64,000 bases of DNA from CAZJUP01 sp964549275 (GCA_964549275.1 CAZJUP010000001.1:124001-188000), one strand, 5' to 3'; counted from the stretch's first letter, positions 25,638-35,479 are shown. Program-made: numbers and translations. Notes: generated from the letters alone by a model not told the origin.

Positions 25638-26747
25638 GTGAAAATCATTAAAATATTCATTATGTATGGTGTATTTTTTGTTTCGCGTCTACCGGGATCT
25701 GATTTTACGGATAGAACATTGATTGTAAGTAATGGATTGTATAAAAGCCCAATACTAACTGATTATGGAACTTCAATAAATAATTATTATGAAATTCCAT
25801 TCGGAATTTTATCTAAAGATAAACAGTTTAGTATCTATTCAAATATTATGAATTATGGAACTTGGGTGAGAATTGATAAAAGCGATGATAGTGATCCTTC
25901 AAGATATATGGGCGAATCACAAAAATTATATTATAATGGAGGTATAACTTTTAAGACGACCGAGGGTCAAATTGGATTACATTATATAGATGCATATAAA
26001 TGGAAACCAACAATATACTTTGATGGTAAACTAGATTATTCATCGAATGTGACCGTTAAAAAATTATTATATACACAAATGATTAATAAATGGGATATTG
26101 TTAAAATAAATTTTGGTGTCGGATATAATCTTATTCATGAGTATTCCTTTTTAGAAAGCACTACAACTTTAAATTATGACTTTATTTATTCAAAGGCAAC
26201 TTGGGTCAGTAAAGGATATAAGCTTGATTACCACTTGGCTGGTGAAATGATTTTTAAAAATATAATTACCCACATTGGTTATTATTCTGGTGTTAAATGG
26301 TATCCAGAATCAATACACAAGTTAAAAACAAATAATACGCTAGTGTATTCGGAAAGTTATTTAGTCTCAGGCAGCAACATTCCTGAGGTTATTTACTTCG
26401 ATGCGAAATTTAGGATAAAGAATATTTATGCGATGGTAAAAATTGAAAAACCGTTTTGGGAACATGAAATTGGCAATACAAATTTCAGAGAAGTTTTAAA
26501 CTACCAAGTCTCATTGTCTGGCAATATTAATTCAAAAATAAAGTGGCAAGTTAATCATCAATTGGATTATTCATCTCATTCATTTTTTGGCGTTTTTGAT
26601 GATTATAACCAACACTATCTTTCCATAGGATTTACAAGTCAAATAAATGAAAAAATGAATTACACATTTGGAATCTCAAGCAGCAAGTTGTTTGAAACTG
26701 CTCGGGACCAGACAAATATTTTTCTAAAATTTTGTTTTGTCAAATAA
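25638..26747 (+). CDS. Outer-membrane barrel-like protein of unknown function
   Basis: I place the start at GTG 25638, two bases after the preceding stop and behind AAAGGA; this yields an N-terminal hydrophobic signal ('IIKIFIMYGVFFVSR'). The 369-residue product is dominated by alternating Tyr/Trp/Phe strands ('YNGGITFKTTEGQIGLHYID', 'YHLAGEMIFKNIITHIGYYS') and ends 'NIFLKFCFVK', consistent with a beta barrel. The family is unrecognised. The DNA is distinctly more AT-rich than the flanking metabolic genes. It probably forms a unit with the two upstream secreted proteins. Confidence 0.7.
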   Translation: MKIIKIFIMYGVFFVSRLPGSDFTDRTLIVSNGLYKSPILTDYGTSINNYYEIPFGILSKDKQFSIYSNIMNYGTWVRIDKSDDSDPSRYMGESQKLYYNGGITFKTTEGQIGLHYIDAYKWKPTIYFDGKLDYSSNVTVKKLLYTQMINKWDIVKINFGVGYNLIHEYSFLESTTTLNYDFIYSKATWVSKGYKLDYHLAGEMIFKNIITHIGYYSGVKWYPESIHKLKTNNTLVYSESYLVSGSNIPEVIYFDAKFRIKNIYAMVKIEKPFWEHEIGNTNFREVLNYQVSLSGNINSKIKWQVNHQLDYSSHSFFGVFDDYNQHYLSIGFTSQINEKMNYTFGISSSKLFETARDQTNIFLKFCFVK

Positions 26748-26797
26748 TGGAAAAGTCTCCTTAGCCCCAGTATAAAAAAGTGTACACCATATTAAAT

Positions 26798-26818
26798 AAC
26801 TTTTAATGTAAAAAAGTT
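26798..26818 (+). terminator. Weak hairpin downstream of the barrel-like gene
   Basis: AACTTTT (26798-26804) and AAAAGTT (26812-26818) form a seven-bp AT-rich stem without a T run. A terminator role is doubtful. Confidence 0.25.
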
Positions 26819-26876
26819 AACTGAAATCTATAAAAACAAAATGGGTAAACCGTGTCACTTCAATTTATAATTATGA

Positions 26877-26917
26877 ATAATTTCTGTTCCTAAATAGACA
26901 GAGAAAACAGAAATTAT
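26877..26917 (+). repeat. Perfect 12-bp inverted repeat abutting the GNAT start codon
   Basis: ATAATTTCTGTT (26877-26888) and AACAGAAATTAT (26906-26917) are perfect inverted arms around a 17-base loop, ending four bases before the ATG at 26922. It could be an RNA hairpin controlling translation or a repressor operator. Confidence 0.6.
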
Positions 26918-26921
26918 ACAG

Positions 26922-27347
26922 ATGGAAGTAGTAGTTAAGTTAGCAAATACTGATGCCGAGAAGAAGGCTGTCTTATCCATCCGCCGCGAGGTGTTCATGG
27001 TTGAACAGGATGTCCCACCTGAAGAAGAAATTGATGAATTTGAACAGAGTTCTACCCATATCATCGCTTATGCGAATAAGATACCTGTCGGAACTGCACG
27101 GTGGCGGGTAACAGAATCAGGGATTAAACTCGAACGGTTTTCGGTTTTAAAACCATATCGGGGACACCAAATTGGTAGAAAATTGGTGGAATTTGTTTTG
27201 GCAAATGTAGAAAGTGATACCATTTATCTTCATGCCCAGGAGCAGGTGATCGCATTTTATGAAAAATTTGGATTTATGGCCATAGGGAACCGTTTTTACG
27301 AAGCAGATATCCCCCATAAAAAAATGACTTATTCACCACCTGAATGA
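26922..27347 (+). CDS. GNAT-family N-acetyltransferase
   Basis: This 141-residue protein shows the acetyl-CoA-binding GNAT core: 'IIAYANKIPVGTARWRV', 'LERFSVLKPYRGHQIGRKLV' (motif A, RxxGxG/A variant) and 'IYLHAQEQVIAFYEKFGFMA'. It is of the short ElaA/YjcF-like type; the acceptor substrate is unknown. A long inverted repeat sits directly before its start and no clear Shine-Dalgarno is visible, which suggests unusual control of translation. Confidence 0.88.
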   Translation: MEVVVKLANTDAEKKAVLSIRREVFMVEQDVPPEEEIDEFEQSSTHIIAYANKIPVGTARWRVTESGIKLERFSVLKPYRGHQIGRKLVEFVLANVESDTIYLHAQEQVIAFYEKFGFMAIGNRFYEADIPHKKMTYSPPE

Positions 27348-27432
27348 AGCAGTGGATTCTTTTATATCGTAAATTTAATAATTATATTCTGCCAAACGAT
27401 TAACCCACAACCCGCAATTCATTATTAATTCA

Positions 27433-29277
27433 ATGTCAGGCTCCATATATAAACGACTGGGAAAGCTACTCCTTGCTTACTGGCCATTCCTTTTGGCTTC
27501 TACAATATCGGCATTCATTTTTGTTGCTTTAAACAGTGCATCTATCTGGCTCACCGCTTCTTTAATTAATAACATTTTAACTGACTTCGATGATATTGTA
27601 GCTCAACAAGCTGTCTGGGCATCCAAAGATTCGCTTACCTTAAATGAAAAATTAAAATACGGCTCCAACCTTCTCATATTACGGGACACACCTCTTGAAT
27701 CATTAAAAGTCCTTTGCTTTTCTTTGCTGTTTGTATTTTTTGTAAAAAATATTTTTCTATATTTGAAAAATATTTTATTGAGATATGCCCAGCTTCAACT
27801 GGTGCGAACCATACGGGAAAAATTATATCAGCATATCCAATCGCTGTCTTTGGGATATTTCAATGAAAAGCGGACAGGAGAAATCAGTTCAATTATCATG
27901 AATGATGTTGAACAAATGCAGGGAACATTATCAGTCAGTTTCCAGAAATTATTTGTAGAGCCCATTAATATTCTCACTTTTACTGCTCTCTTATTTATCA
28001 TTAGCTGGAAGCTGGCATTGATTGCTTTGGTCATTATCCCGGTGGCGGGGATTGTTATTTTAACTATAGGACGGAGTATCCGGAGAAAATCTCACCGTAC
28101 ACAAAAGAAAATTGCAGACATTATGGATATATTGACTGAAACGATTTCTTCTGTACGTATTGTCAAAGCATTTGTGATGGAAAAAGAGGAGATTCGAAAA
28201 TTTTCATTGGAGAGTCTACACTATTTTAAATTGTTGTTTAGACGTGCAAAATTAGATCTTTTGGCCGGTCCCATTACCGAAAGTTTTGGCGTTATCATTG
28301 GTGTGATCCTGTTGTGGTTTGGTGGAATGCAGGTTTTGTCTCATCAGGGAATATCGGCAGAAGATTTTATTCGGTTTATTCTGATTCTATTCTCAACGCT
28401 CGGTCCAATAAAATTATTAAGCAATGTTCATGTTCAGATTCAGATGGGGGTGGCTTCTGCAGAGCGTGTATTTCAATTGCTGGATACTCCTGCAGAAATT
28501 GTTAATAAACCCAATGCAATCCGAATGAAGTGTTTCGACCATGCCATTGAATTTGACAAAGTTCATTTTGAATATAAAGATGGAGATGAACGGGTCTTGG
28601 ATGATTTATCTTTCAGAATTAATAAAGGGGAAGTGGTTGCTCTGGTTGGACCATCCGGTTCTGGAAAATCCACCATAGCAGATTTAATTCCGCGGTTTTA
28701 TGATTTATCTGAAGGTACTATCAAGATTGACGGAACGGATATTCGAGACCTTCAAATTGAATCCTTGCGCAAACACATGGGTATTGTCACACAAGAAGTT
28801 ATCCTGTTCAATGATACAGTAGGGAATAATATTGCTTACGGCATGGTAGGGGTGAAACAAACCGAAATCCGGGATGCAGCCAAGGCAGCCAATGCATTGG
28901 ATTTTATCGAGCAAATGCCCGATGGATTCGATACCTTTATCGGTGAAAGAGGTGTGAAACTTTCCGGAGGACAGCGGCAACGAATTGCCATAGCCAGAGC
29001 TCTATTAAAAAATCCGCCCATACTCATTTTGGATGAAGCAACTTCTGCACTGGATACAGAATCAGAAAAAGTGGTCCAAAACGCTATGGAAGTTCTGATG
29101 AAGGACAGAACAGCTATGGTCATTGCCCATCGGTTATCTACTGTAAAAAATGCCTCACGGATTATTGTACTGGATAAAGGAAACATTATGGAGAGTGGAA
29201 CCCACAAAGAATTATATGACAAAAATGGATTATACAGAAAACTCTATGATATTCAATTTGATGAATCAGTTTACTGA
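27433..29277 (+). CDS. MsbA-like ABC exporter (fused TMD-NBD)
   Basis: This 614-residue half-transporter has an N-terminal membrane domain with about six segments (residues 15-330), then an ATPase domain with Walker A 'VGPSGSGKSTIADL', Q-loop 'GIVTQEVILFND', signature 'LSGGQRQRIAIARAL', Walker B 'PILILDEATSALD' and H-loop 'VIAHRLS'. MsbA-like exporters flip lipid A or lipid-linked glycans. It precedes a set of glycosyltransferases and overlaps the first by 17 bases, so a role in lipopolysaccharide or glycolipid export is likely. Confidence 0.93.
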   Translation: MSGSIYKRLGKLLLAYWPFLLASTISAFIFVALNSASIWLTASLINNILTDFDDIVAQQAVWASKDSLTLNEKLKYGSNLLILRDTPLESLKVLCFSLLFVFFVKNIFLYLKNILLRYAQLQLVRTIREKLYQHIQSLSLGYFNEKRTGEISSIIMNDVEQMQGTLSVSFQKLFVEPINILTFTALLFIISWKLALIALVIIPVAGIVILTIGRSIRRKSHRTQKKIADIMDILTETISSVRIVKAFVMEKEEIRKFSLESLHYFKLLFRRAKLDLLAGPITESFGVIIGVILLWFGGMQVLSHQGISAEDFIRFILILFSTLGPIKLLSNVHVQIQMGVASAERVFQLLDTPAEIVNKPNAIRMKCFDHAIEFDKVHFEYKDGDERVLDDLSFRINKGEVVALVGPSGSGKSTIADLIPRFYDLSEGTIKIDGTDIRDLQIESLRKHMGIVTQEVILFNDTVGNNIAYGMVGVKQTEIRDAAKAANALDFIEQMPDGFDTFIGERGVKLSGGQRQRIAIARALLKNPPILILDEATSALDTESEKVVQNAMEVLMKDRTAMVIAHRLSTVKNASRIIVLDKGNIMESGTHKELYDKNGLYRKLYDIQFDESVY

Positions 29278-30430
29278 TAAATACCGCCAAAGAAATATCC
29301 AGGAAATTGAAAAAACTCCTAGAAAAAAATTAACGGTCTTTTTCAGTAACTCCATTAAAGCTCACAAATGGGGCGGGGGTGAAAAATGGATGATTTTAGC
29401 GGCAAAGGGACTTAGAGAAAGGGGACATCGGGTTATTCTATCCGGAAAGGCAAATTCAGTCTTTCTTCAGAAAGCACAAAATGAATTTCTTGAAACACTT
29501 CCATTGAATATTTCAGCAGATTATAGCCCCTTTAAAATTTGGAATACAAAAAGAATATTAGATAGAGAAAAGATTGATGTTATTTTATTAAATCTAAATA
29601 AAGATATACGTGTTGCAGGCATTGCCGCGCGATTATCTAAAGTTCCTGTAATCATTGCCCGAAACGGTATAAAACTCATATCAGATAAATGGAAGCATAA
29701 TAAAACCATGGGATTGGTCGACGGAATCATTACCAATTCCGAATCAATTAGGGAGACCTATAATCAATACGCTTGGATGCCAAAGAATAAAACCCGGGTT
29801 ATATATAACGGTATTGAAATCAATGGAAATATTTCGTCTCAAGACCTTCATCTGATTTATAATATTCCTGCCCACCATACCGTGTTTGTGGCTGCCGGAC
29901 GATTAACTTCTCAAAAGGGTTTTGACCTTTTGATTAAAGGTGCAGCTCAAATAAACAATAAAGAAAATCCATTTACTGTTCTCATAGCAGGAAAAGGAAA
30001 AAACCGTATGCAATTGGAAAATTTGATTGAAACGCTTCAATTAAAGGATAGGATAAAACTTATCGGGTTTCAGGAAAATTTACTTCCGATTCTTAACGCT
30101 TCCGATTTTGTCCTGCTTACATCCAGGAAAGAAGGTATGCCAAATATTGTTATGGAAAGCATGGCGTTGGGTAAGCCTGTTTTGGCCGCGAGAGTGAATG
30201 GGGTATCAGAGTTGTTAACCCATCGAAAGACAGGATATATCTTTGAGCCATTTGACCAAAATGAAATCCAGAAAGCAATGGAATGGGCCATTAAACATAA
30301 GGGTAATGAAGAAGTTCTTGAATGGGGATGTAAAGCGCAGGAGTTTGTTACCCATGAATTTACCCTTTCGCGAATGATAGATAATTTGGAAGACTATTTT
30401 TACGAACACTATGCCCGAAAACATCGTTAA
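29261..30430 (+). CDS. GT4-family glycosyltransferase
   Basis: The ATG at 29261 overlaps the ABC gene's end; the longer frame from 29150 lies inside the ABC gene. The 389-residue product has an N-terminal 'KWGGGEKWMILAAKGLRERG' acceptor-side glycine loop and the GT4 C-terminal domain: 'TVFVAAGRLTSQKGFDLLIK', 'IKLIGFQ' and 'SRKEGMPNIVMESMALGKPV' (the EX7E-like motif). Retaining transferases of this family extend surface glycans. The next gene overlaps by 20 bases. Donor and acceptor are unknown. Confidence 0.9.
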   Translation: MNQFTDKYRQRNIQEIEKTPRKKLTVFFSNSIKAHKWGGGEKWMILAAKGLRERGHRVILSGKANSVFLQKAQNEFLETLPLNISADYSPFKIWNTKRILDREKIDVILLNLNKDIRVAGIAARLSKVPVIIARNGIKLISDKWKHNKTMGLVDGIITNSESIRETYNQYAWMPKNKTRVIYNGIEINGNISSQDLHLIYNIPAHHTVFVAAGRLTSQKGFDLLIKGAAQINNKENPFTVLIAGKGKNRMQLENLIETLQLKDRIKLIGFQENLLPILNASDFVLLTSRKEGMPNIVMESMALGKPVLAARVNGVSELLTHRKTGYIFEPFDQNEIQKAMEWAIKHKGNEEVLEWGCKAQEFVTHEFTLSRMIDNLEDYFYEHYARKHR

Positions 30431-31469
30431 TCAAGCTCTATCCTTTAGGGATAATCCCAGACATTATCCTCGAAAAGTATTTATTAAGGTGTTTAATTTT
30501 TTTCATCGTCCTGTAAGGAAAAAGCCGATTCCTGATACAATTCAATCTGTTCTCATTCTATCCCAAGAAAAGTTAGGCGATGCAGTTTTACTCATGCCCT
30601 TATTGAAGGGGTTGGCTCAACAATTTCCTGGGATAAAAATTGATATATTATGTACCAGACACAATGAAGACTTATTCAAATCAGTTCCTAGTGTTGGTGA
30701 CACCTTTAACATTCGCCAAAACCATGAATTAAAAAGAGCATTACAGCGGAAGTATGATATCTTTTATAGTCCAAAAGATCATCCGTCAATAACAGCATCA
30801 CGATTAGCCAGAAAAGTACTTGCTAAGATTACAGTCTGCTTATCCCATGACAGACATAACAAGCATTTTAATTTTGCTCTGCAAAATTATCCAGATGCAC
30901 CTATCATTGAAAAAAATGCAGAATTAATCAAGCAATATGGTGTCCTATTTCCCATCGAAAACTATTTTCCGATCCCAAAAAATACAAAAACGATTACACA
31001 ACAGAATACCCTTTCGATTAATGTATCCAGCGGAAGCAGTTATAGAATTTGGCCTCAAGATCATTGGATTGAATTATTGAAATTGATTCATCAGAAATTC
31101 AAGGTAAATCGTATCAATTTATTCGCTATGGAACCAGAACGGTCTATCGGTGAAACTTTAAAACAACAATTTCCAGCTTTTGTCAATTTTCCGTTGAAAA
31201 CTAAAAATTTAATTGAAGCAGCAAAACTACTGATGGAGAGTAGATTTTTACTGTCCCCAGATACTGCTTTGGTTCATACCGCCGCTGCTTGTGGTATCCC
31301 GATCGTAGGTCTTTATTCAGGAGATATGCGAAATGTGAAGCGATATGCGCCCTATAATATTGAGTCTGAAATTGTACAGTCTGTATCTCATACTTTATCA
31401 GATATTTCTCCAGATGAGGTTTTTCAGGCCGTCTTGAGATTGGATAACAAAATATCGGATAAATCATGA
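30411..31469 (+). CDS. GT9-family (heptosyltransferase-like) glycosyltransferase
   Basis: This 352-residue protein has 'SVLILSQEKLGDAVLLMPLL' at the start of its first Rossmann fold, 'SINVSSGSSYRIWPQDHWIE' in the linker and 'FLLSPDTALVHTAAACGIPI' in the second, the standard GT9 pattern of lipopolysaccharide heptosyltransferases. It overlaps the GT4 gene upstream by 20 bases and the next gene by four (ATGA). It probably adds a core-type sugar; the exact sugar cannot be told. Confidence 0.9.
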   Translation: MPENIVNQALSFRDNPRHYPRKVFIKVFNFFHRPVRKKPIPDTIQSVLILSQEKLGDAVLLMPLLKGLAQQFPGIKIDILCTRHNEDLFKSVPSVGDTFNIRQNHELKRALQRKYDIFYSPKDHPSITASRLARKVLAKITVCLSHDRHNKHFNFALQNYPDAPIIEKNAELIKQYGVLFPIENYFPIPKNTKTITQQNTLSINVSSGSSYRIWPQDHWIELLKLIHQKFKVNRINLFAMEPERSIGETLKQQFPAFVNFPLKTKNLIEAAKLLMESRFLLSPDTALVHTAAACGIPIVGLYSGDMRNVKRYAPYNIESEIVQSVSHTLSDISPDEVFQAVLRLDNKISDKS

Positions 31470-32560
31470 CCTCTGTATTATTTGAAAATCATCACTTGTA
31501 TTATTTGCCAAATTTTCTTCCGATAATTGAAGAAATGCAAAGTAGAGGATCCTATGATATAACAGTTTCCATGCCCTTTTTTGTGGATGAATTGGAAAGA
31601 ACAATTTTCATGGACACTTGTGAGTTACTGAAGTTGAATGTCATTTATGGAAACACAGAGGAAGACCGTTTAAAAACATTGAAGGAATCCGAGTTTGATA
31701 TTGTTATGGTGGGGAATGTGGGACAGTTAAATAATGTCGTCTCTAAAAACACAGTGGCAGTCATGGTTTACCATGGCATCGGGTTAAAGCAAACCTATTA
31801 CCGGGATATAGATCCTCGAATAGATATAAGAGCTGTCGAATCTCAAACACGATACGAGGAACTCATATCACACGGACATCAAAACCTTGTATTAACCGGA
31901 TTTACAAAATGTGACCCCTTGATAGGGCAAGGAATTGAGAAAGAAATTGAACTGGTAAAATTGGGATTGAATCCAAAACAAAAAACCTTGTTATATGCAC
32001 CGAGTTTTTATCCCACTTCTCTTGAAAAACTTATATTCCATATAGAAGAACTGGCTTTTGAATTTAATATACTTATTAAACTTCATAATTTTAGCTGGCA
32101 TCAGGACAGGTATATCTATCAAAGTAAAGCGATGAAAACTTTGGAAGAAAAAAACTCAAATATATTTCTTGCACGGCCGGAGCACTTCAACATTATTCCC
32201 TTCTACTTGCTTTCAGACCTCTTAATTTCTGATATTTCCTCAACTTTATATGAATTTCTTCCATTGAATCGACCTCTCATCATGGCAGAGTGTTTTACTC
32301 TGAGGATGAAACACCGTGTATTTAAAAATAGATTTTTGAAAAAAATTGACTTAAATAGGATGGAAAAAGTTGATTTTGCCTATCGGTTAGCTTACCCGGA
32401 AAATTTATCTACGCTTGTATATCATGCCTTAGATTATCCTGAAGAGTTACAGGAAGAAAGACAGCTTGCCCAAAAAGAATATCTCTACAAGATGGATGGA
32501 AAAGCTTCGAAAAGAATAGTGGACGCAATTGAAAATTCTGTGAAAAAGAGAACGACTTGA
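31466..32560 (+). CDS. CDP-glycerol glycerophosphotransferase-like (TagB/TagF-type) protein
   Basis: The 364-residue product resembles the catalytic part of TagB/TagF-like enzymes: 'VMVYHGIGLKQTYY', 'NLVLTGFTKCDPLI', 'KTLLYAPSFYPTSLEKLI', 'ILIKLHNFSW' and 'FYLLSDLLISDISSTLYEFL', including the conserved HGxGxK and SDxSS(T) motifs. Such enzymes move glycerol- or ribitol-phosphate onto wall polymers in Gram-positives, and related proteins decorate capsules in Gram-negatives. Overlap (ATGA upstream, TTGA downstream) puts it in the glycan operon between two GT9 enzymes. Confidence 0.82.
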   Translation: MTSVLFENHHLYYLPNFLPIIEEMQSRGSYDITVSMPFFVDELERTIFMDTCELLKLNVIYGNTEEDRLKTLKESEFDIVMVGNVGQLNNVVSKNTVAVMVYHGIGLKQTYYRDIDPRIDIRAVESQTRYEELISHGHQNLVLTGFTKCDPLIGQGIEKEIELVKLGLNPKQKTLLYAPSFYPTSLEKLIFHIEELAFEFNILIKLHNFSWHQDRYIYQSKAMKTLEEKNSNIFLARPEHFNIIPFYLLSDLLISDISSTLYEFLPLNRPLIMAECFTLRMKHRVFKNRFLKKIDLNRMEKVDFAYRLAYPENLSTLVYHALDYPEELQEERQLAQKEYLYKMDGKASKRIVDAIENSVKKRTT

Positions 32561-33552
32561 GAATCGGAATTATTTGTCCGAACTGGGTGGGAGATGCGGT
32601 AATGTCTTTCCCTTTTATCAATGCATGCAGAGCTGAATATCCTGATGCAGTAATTATTCTCATCGGTAAAACTTGGGTAGCAGATGTATTTGTAAATCAC
32701 CCAGCCATTAATGGTATGATAACCCTAACAAAAAAAGAGTTAACCGGACTCCATGCCACAACAGAAGCCGGGCGCTGTATTCGTGCTTTGGAACTGGATA
32801 GACTATATTTGCTTTCGGATTCTTTTCGCAGTGCCTATATGGGTTATGTTTCAGGGAGCCCGGTGAGAATAGGATATGGGGTACAATTTAGATCATTTTA
32901 TCTTACAAAAGTCATTCGGAAAAAATTTAATCATTTACATCGAACTGAAAAGTATTTAAATCTATTGAATCATTCTGGGAGTTTAAAAGAAGAAGGAATG
33001 GGAATTGTTTTGAGTAAAGATGAGAAGAAGTGGGCAGATGAGGAAATGGCCGCTTTAGAATTAGAAGACCCAATTGCTCTTTTCCCATTTAGCGTTGCCA
33101 GCTCAAGAACAATACCAGAAAATAAGTTAGCTGAAATTTTAAGTCATGATGGTAATCAATTTTTGGTTTTTGGGAGTGCAAATGATAAGGATAAGGGCAA
33201 AGCATTGTTGAAAAAAGTTAATTCCTCCAAATTGAAATCTGTCTGTGGTAAATATACCCTCAGAAAAAGTATTGCTCTCATTTCAAGATGTAAGGCGGTA
33301 ATAGCGGCAGATAGCGGACTGGGTCATATCGCCGCAAATTTAAATATTTTCACAGTTTCAATGTTTGGTGCGGGGAATCCACTAATGACTGGACCAAAGG
33401 GGGAGTCCGTATCTATTATAAATGAAAAAGTGTATTGCAGTCCGTGCAACTCTAATTATTGTAAAAATAAAAAAGAGCCTTTACTGTGTTTAGAATCTAT
33501 AAATAGTGAAAAACCTTTTCAGGAATTAGATAAATTAATGACACTCTACTGA
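32557..33552 (+). CDS. GT9-family heptosyltransferase (WaaF-like)
   Basis: A TTG at 32557, overlapping the previous stop, is the only start that keeps the N-terminal 'RIGIICPNWVGDAVMSFPFI'. The 331-residue protein also has 'GSPVRIGYGVQFRSFYLTKV', 'IALFPFSVASSRTIPENKLA' and 'AVIAADSGLGHIAANLNIFT'. The 'NWVGD' start and 'DSGLGHIAA' motif are as in WaaF, ADP-heptose:LPS heptosyltransferase II. 'KVYCSPCNSNYC' near the C-terminus is cysteine-rich, as in some WaaF proteins. It ends the plus-strand glycan operon. Confidence 0.88.
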   Translation: MRIGIICPNWVGDAVMSFPFINACRAEYPDAVIILIGKTWVADVFVNHPAINGMITLTKKELTGLHATTEAGRCIRALELDRLYLLSDSFRSAYMGYVSGSPVRIGYGVQFRSFYLTKVIRKKFNHLHRTEKYLNLLNHSGSLKEEGMGIVLSKDEKKWADEEMAALELEDPIALFPFSVASSRTIPENKLAEILSHDGNQFLVFGSANDKDKGKALLKKVNSSKLKSVCGKYTLRKSIALISRCKAVIAADSGLGHIAANLNIFTVSMFGAGNPLMTGPKGESVSIINEKVYCSPCNSNYCKNKKEPLLCLESINSEKPFQELDKLMTLY

Positions 33553-33556
33553 GAAA

Positions 33557-35479
33557 TTATTTTTTTGAAAAGTGGCTCAAGCCCGAATCGACTTTTCCCA
33601 ATAATTCTTTTTTTATATGAGAAAAAACAGGGGAAGATTCAGAGGATATTGATTCATCGTTTATGGACTCGAGAAGGTCAGATGATATGGATTCTCCTGA
33701 TAAACGGAACTCCATTTTCCACGATTCATTGGCGATAAGAAATCTTTTTGGTCTCTTTTTTATTTGGCATTCTTGAACGATGGCAAAATTTCGCTTTGGA
33801 TCATAAGCTAATAAGGATTTGCCATCCGTGAATAATTCATACGGAACTGATAAGTCTAAATAATCAAAAATAGTGGGCAATACATCGGCATGGCTGGAAA
33901 CGGTGTAGTTTGTTTTTTGTCGGCCCGGGAGGTGCATAACAAAGGGAGTTGATGACTGCACATTTTTAAAGGAGTATGAATGGGCGAAACGACCAAATTC
34001 GTTGAACTCTTCTCCATGATCGCCAACCACAACAATGATTGTTTTTTCGAGCCGTTCCTTTTCGCTTAATGCTTCAACAATTTGACTGATGAGATGGTCT
34101 GCATAGAAGGCGCTATTTTTATACCGATTAAACACCAGTTCTGTTTCTTTTTGTAATCCTTCTTCATAAATCTGATAATGTCGGTCTATATAAGGTTTAA
34201 ACTTTCCGAATGATTCTGGGAAATAATAATTGTAATGGGTAGAATAGAACCAGAGATAATTGAATTGGGGGGATTCATTTTGGATGTGTAAACTTTCAAT
34301 ATATTGTTCTACCATCAATTCATCCCATTTATACAGGTCGCTTCGCTTTACCATAGGGTGTCCCAACCCTCCCCCATACCCTGTGAAGGCATAAACATGG
34401 TCTATCACATCCGTAAAAATATGTTCATCCATTGCAGAATATTCGAGGTCTGTTGTTGTATAAACATTAAACGTATATCCCAACTGATCCAAGATTGAGA
34501 GGGAATGAGGCTGAAGTTTGTTTTTGTAACTCGGAAACCAATAGAAAGGTGTAAGTCCGGTCATTAGTCCAAACGTCCCATTCCCTGTGCAGTTGCTGCT
34601 GCTGAAATGGTGTTCAGTTGCCAGCCAATTATTTTTGTATCTGTATAAATTTGGCATAATATCCGGATCGGCCATATCGTACCGAAGGCTTTCAAATACA
34701 AGGAATAAAATGTCAATATCCTTCTTCTTCGAAGTTATTGCACTGAGTGATTCCTTACTCAAATTGAATTGGGATAAAAAGTCATTTTCATAATCCCAGA
34801 CAACATTCGCCTCTTCCCGTTCCTCTTCGGTCGAAGCATTCAAAAGGGGTGTCCATATTTTACTCATTCTCAGTGGTGTATAAGAAGGAACAGATGTCCA
34901 GTATGCATTTGTAGCTTTTTTGTCGGTATAATGAAAATAAGAGAACAATATTTTTTCAGCCAAAGAAATTACGATGAGAATTTTTAAAGCTTTAACCCAC
35001 AGGAGTTTAGGATATTTTACTGCTATAATCGGCTCTTTTTTATATCCCCAATTTGAGAATTTTAATACAGCGAAAAGAAACCCGAACACCATAATCCCCT
35101 GAAATATTAACCCAAAAATATCAGAGGATTTTACTCCCATATCTATCATGACTCCCTTTTCAAACAGAATGCCGAATAATTTCACATTGAAATGATCTCT
35201 GTAAATGGAAAGAATTTTGGCGTCTATACTTGTAAAAGTGTAGGCAAAAAATGTTAAAAAAACTGCCAGATATCGAAAGTTATATTCTTTTAGTTTAAAT
35301 AATCTTGCGATTCCTTTTGTGGTGCCTTTGATCGTGAGAATGATGAAAATTGGTGTATTTATAATCATGATCCATAAAAATGGGCCCATGGTCGTTTGAC
35401 TTAAGTGAACTGCTGATTTTGTAATCAGAAACAGAAGTGCAAGTATATTTACAATGTAGTATAGGGTCAATCTTGTCAT
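33557..35479 (-). CDS. Membrane-bound sulfatase-fold phosphotransferase (YejM/LtaS-like)
   Basis: This 640-residue protein has about five N-terminal membrane segments (residues 1-185) and a periplasmic alkaline-phosphatase-fold domain: 'LFLVFESLRYDMADPDIMPN', 'HHFSSSNCTGNGTFGLMTGL' (candidate nucleophile Thr), 'IIVVVGDHGEEFNEFGRFAH' (metal ligands Asp-His) and 'SSHADVLPTIFDYLDL'. It belongs with YejM/PbgA, MdoB or LtaS-type enzymes. It faces the glycan operon tail-to-tail, four bases away. Given the TagF-like and cytidylyltransferase-like genes nearby, a phosphoglycerol or phosphoethanolamine transferase role is plausible. Confidence 0.85.
   Translation of the reverse strand: MTRLTLYYIVNILALLFLITKSAVHLSQTTMGPFLWIMIINTPIFIILTIKGTTKGIARLFKLKEYNFRYLAVFLTFFAYTFTSIDAKILSIYRDHFNVKLFGILFEKGVMIDMGVKSSDIFGLIFQGIMVFGFLFAVLKFSNWGYKKEPIIAVKYPKLLWVKALKILIVISLAEKILFSYFHYTDKKATNAYWTSVPSYTPLRMSKIWTPLLNASTEEEREEANVVWDYENDFLSQFNLSKESLSAITSKKKDIDILFLVFESLRYDMADPDIMPNLYRYKNNWLATEHHFSSSNCTGNGTFGLMTGLTPFYWFPSYKNKLQPHSLSILDQLGYTFNVYTTTDLEYSAMDEHIFTDVIDHVYAFTGYGGGLGHPMVKRSDLYKWDELMVEQYIESLHIQNESPQFNYLWFYSTHYNYYFPESFGKFKPYIDRHYQIYEEGLQKETELVFNRYKNSAFYADHLISQIVEALSEKERLEKTIIVVVGDHGEEFNEFGRFAHSYSFKNVQSSTPFVMHLPGRQKTNYTVSSHADVLPTIFDYLDLSVPYELFTDGKSLLAYDPKRNFAIVQECQIKKRPKRFLIANESWKMEFRLSGESISSDLLESINDESISSESSPVFSHIKKELLGKVDSGLSHFSKK

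Noticed and set aside
29150..29260. Extended start for the GT4 glycosyltransferase
   Set aside because: It falls inside the ABC exporter ATPase domain, and the residues before 29261 are not glycosyltransferase-like.
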